Origin: Bradyrhizobium sp.
Lineage (GTDB): Bacteria; Pseudomonadota; Alphaproteobacteria; Rhizobiales; Xanthobacteraceae
Direction of reading: 5' to 3'
Length of the DNA stretch: 64,000 bases
NCBI RefSeq assembly: GCF_004799405.1
Contig: NZ_SSMW01000158.1
Coordinates: 36,877 to 100,876 of the forward strand
Below the pieces are notes generated by a model. That model was given only the letters and a program-made list of their open reading frames with translations, did no database searches and was not told the DNA's origin. The stretch's first letter is position 1; the number at the start of each line of letters is the position of its first letter. The position numbers were made by a program, and so were the translations under genes. Positions 62,620-64,000 of this stretch are shown piece after piece.

Positions 62620-62723
62620 CGCCGTTAGGATCTAAACGCAAACCAGGCTGGTCGCGCGATCCAACATTACGACGATCGGATCAAGAGCATCATCGAACAG
62701 CAACTTTTCGGCGCCGTTTTGCG

Positions 62724-63749
62724 TTACGCTGCGACGCTTCGTGCCGGCGGCGCCATGAATTCGGGGCCGACCGGTTCGCTGATGGTCTCGCGCAGGATCC
62801 GGTCGATCTCGGCCTTGGTCGAGGCATCCAGCGACCAGCCCGTCACCTCGTTGACTGGCTGCAATTGTCCGGGATGACGGGCTCCCCACAATGCCGTGGT
62901 GACGCCCTGGTCGAGCATCCAGCGGATCGCCAGGTGAATAACGCGTTTGCCGAAACGTTGCGCGAGCCGATCGAGCTTGCCCACGGCGGCCAAATATTGG
63001 GCGAACCGCGGCTCGCGAAATTTCGGGTCGGTGCGCCTCAGATCGTCACCATCGAATGCCGTATCCGGTCGCATTCGTCCGGACAGCAGACCCCGGCACA
63101 GCGCTCCATATCCCAGCATCGCAATTCCATTTTTTCGGCAGTAGGGCAGAAGATCGGCCTCGACGCCACGTTCGAACAGATTGTAGGGCGGCTGCAGCAC
63201 ATGCAGTGGCGCGACGCGGCGAAACCGTTCCATCTGGCCGACTGAAAAGTTACTCACCCCGATGGCGCGGATTTTTCCCTGCGCAAGCAGCGTGTACATT
63301 GCGTCCGCGGTCTCCTCGATCGTAATCAGCGGATCGGGCCAATGAACCTGATAGATATCAATGTAATCGGTTTGAAGTCTGCACAAGGAATCGTCGACCT
63401 CGCGCATGATGCGGGCGCGACTGGCATTGCGTGAAACTCGTTCACCCAGCCACTGAAGTCCGACCTTAGTGGCGATAATCACTTGGGAGCGCAGCCGGGC
63501 TTCGGCAATCGCTTTGCCAACGATCTCTTCGGAGCGGCCGAAACCGTAGACCGGGGCCGTGTCGACAACGTTGATGCCATGCTCGAAGGCGGCCTGGATG
63601 GTGGCGATGGATTCAGCTTCGTCGGTTCCACCCCACATCCACCCGCCGATGGCCCAGGTGCCGATGGCGACGGGAGACACCCTGAGCGACGTCCCGGGGA
63701 TCTCGGTACGTTCCATGTTCATTTTGATCGCTTCTGCTTGACGTGCCAT
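62724..63749 (-). CDS. aldo/keto reductase (AKR13/14-like)
   Basis: A 341-residue oxidoreductase with the aldo/keto-reductase barrel. The catalytic set is visible: Asp and Tyr in NVVDTAPVYGFGRSEEIVG, Lys in VIIATKVGLQW, and His in DIYQVHWPDP. The C-terminal VTTALWGARHPGQLQPVNEV segment binds NADP. A start at 63749 gives MARQAEAIKMNME; ATG 63722 is also possible. It precedes cydA on the same strand, with 225 bp between. It lies just downstream of a hydroxyisobutyrate-dehydrogenase-like gene. Confidence 0.9.
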   Translation of the reverse strand: MARQAEAIKMNMERTEIPGTSLRVSPVAIGTWAIGGWMWGGTDEAESIATIQAAFEHGINVVDTAPVYGFGRSEEIVGKAIAEARLRSQVIIATKVGLQWLGERVSRNASRARIMREVDDSLCRLQTDYIDIYQVHWPDPLITIEETADAMYTLLAQGKIRAIGVSNFSVGQMERFRRVAPLHVLQPPYNLFERGVEADLLPYCRKNGIAMLGYGALCRGLLSGRMRPDTAFDGDDLRRTDPKFREPRFAQYLAAVGKLDRLAQRFGKRVIHLAIRWMLDQGVTTALWGARHPGQLQPVNEVTGWSLDASTKAEIDRILRETISEPVGPEFMAPPARSVAA

Positions 63750-63810
63750 GATCCTGTTCTTTCCTTGTATGCGTGCGCCTTGAGACTCTGGATGGCGGAC
63801 AAGTCCGACC

Positions 63811-64000
63811 TCAATCGGCAGCGACCGGGTGCACGGCGTAGAGTCCCGCTTCCTCCTCGGCGACCAGCCCGAGGGCCGTCCAGTCGAGCTCGCCGTAACC
63901 GCGCGCGATTCCCGTGATCAGCCGGTCTCGGACCACACCCACCGACGGCATCGGAACGCCTGCGTTCTCTGCCTCGGCAAGCGCCAAACGCACGTCCTTG
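63811..64000 (-). CDS. C-terminal part of a beta-hydroxyacid dehydrogenase (3-hydroxyisobutyrate-dehydrogenase type), truncated by the window
   Basis: About 60 residues visible, ending VHPVAAD. The string DVRLALAEAENAGVPMPSVG with a following DRLITGIARGYGELDW is the usual C-terminal helix pattern of 3-hydroxyisobutyrate or 2-hydroxy-3-oxopropionate dehydrogenases; the Lys and the dinucleotide motif are outside the window. The frame is open to the edge. The family assignment is likely but the substrate is not. Confidence 0.7.
   Translation of the reverse strand, partial: KDVRLALAEAENAGVPMPSVGVVRDRLITGIARGYGELDWTALGLVAEEEAGLYAVHPVAAD

Overview
The window is GC-rich chromosomal DNA from an alphaproteobacterium of the order Hyphomicrobiales, most probably Bradyrhizobium or a close relative in the Nitrobacteraceae. 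The basis is protein-level resemblance (dxs-tlyA, fabI-phosphoglycerate-mutase, pdxH, gcdH, an island rpoH paralogue), short palindromic repeats of the kind scattered through Bradyrhizobium genomes, and the GC-rich codon use. No 16S or other species marker is present.

Left part (1 to about 36.2 kb) reads as ordinary chromosome. It holds isoprenoid and RNA-modification genes (dxs, tlyA, an RlmD-like methyltransferase), clpS, an adenylate cyclase, aroC, a fabI/phosphatase operon, an ECF sigma/anti-sigma pair, a CbpA-like DnaJ, pdxH, a CorA-type transporter, cell-wall enzymes (L,D-transpeptidase, extensin-like, M15 peptidase), acyl-CoA metabolism (acyl-CoA synthetase, gcdH, thiolase), ribB, a PLP aminotransferase, PhoD, an LLM flavin oxidoreductase and a hybrid histidine kinase. 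Dispersed palindromes occur at 5.8, 8.4, 15.1, 20.3 and 22.4 kb; I saw none further right.

At 36,518-36,564 lies a 3' fragment of a tRNA-Pro(CGG) gene on the minus strand, ending in the CCA side and lacking its 5' half. This is the usual scar of integration into a tRNA gene. Its orientation implies that the inserted DNA lies to its right and runs past the end of the window.

The right part (36.6-64 kb) looks like an accessory stress and low-oxygen region. It holds dps with a small partner gene, a divergent lactate/malate dehydrogenase, two MFS transporters, a GntR/aminotransferase cluster, an opine-dehydrogenase-like gene, a frameshifted histidine-kinase remnant, a Gly-rich exported protein, an rpoH paralogue with a Ser/Thr-rich exported protein and an RND efflux pair, a cupin, a periplasmic PaoABC-type aldehyde oxidase with its own cytochrome c, a hotdog thioesterase, a DUF1275 membrane protein, cydAB and dehydrogenases.

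The most interesting signal is a repeated promoter-proximal motif, core AATTTA(A/G)TGG, found five times in 16 kb. Each copy is in the sense orientation upstream of a transcription unit of this right part (Gly-rich protein, rpoH, cupin/pao, thioesterase, cydAB). The rpoH and thioesterase copies share a longer leader: motif, 15 nt, CCTATC, a hairpin starting TCCG, and a Shine-Dalgarno. In rpoH the hairpin is a perfect 9-bp stem that covers part of the Shine-Dalgarno. A second notable item is a 21-codon micro-ORF between cydA and cydB whose peptide resembles the first helix of CydB.
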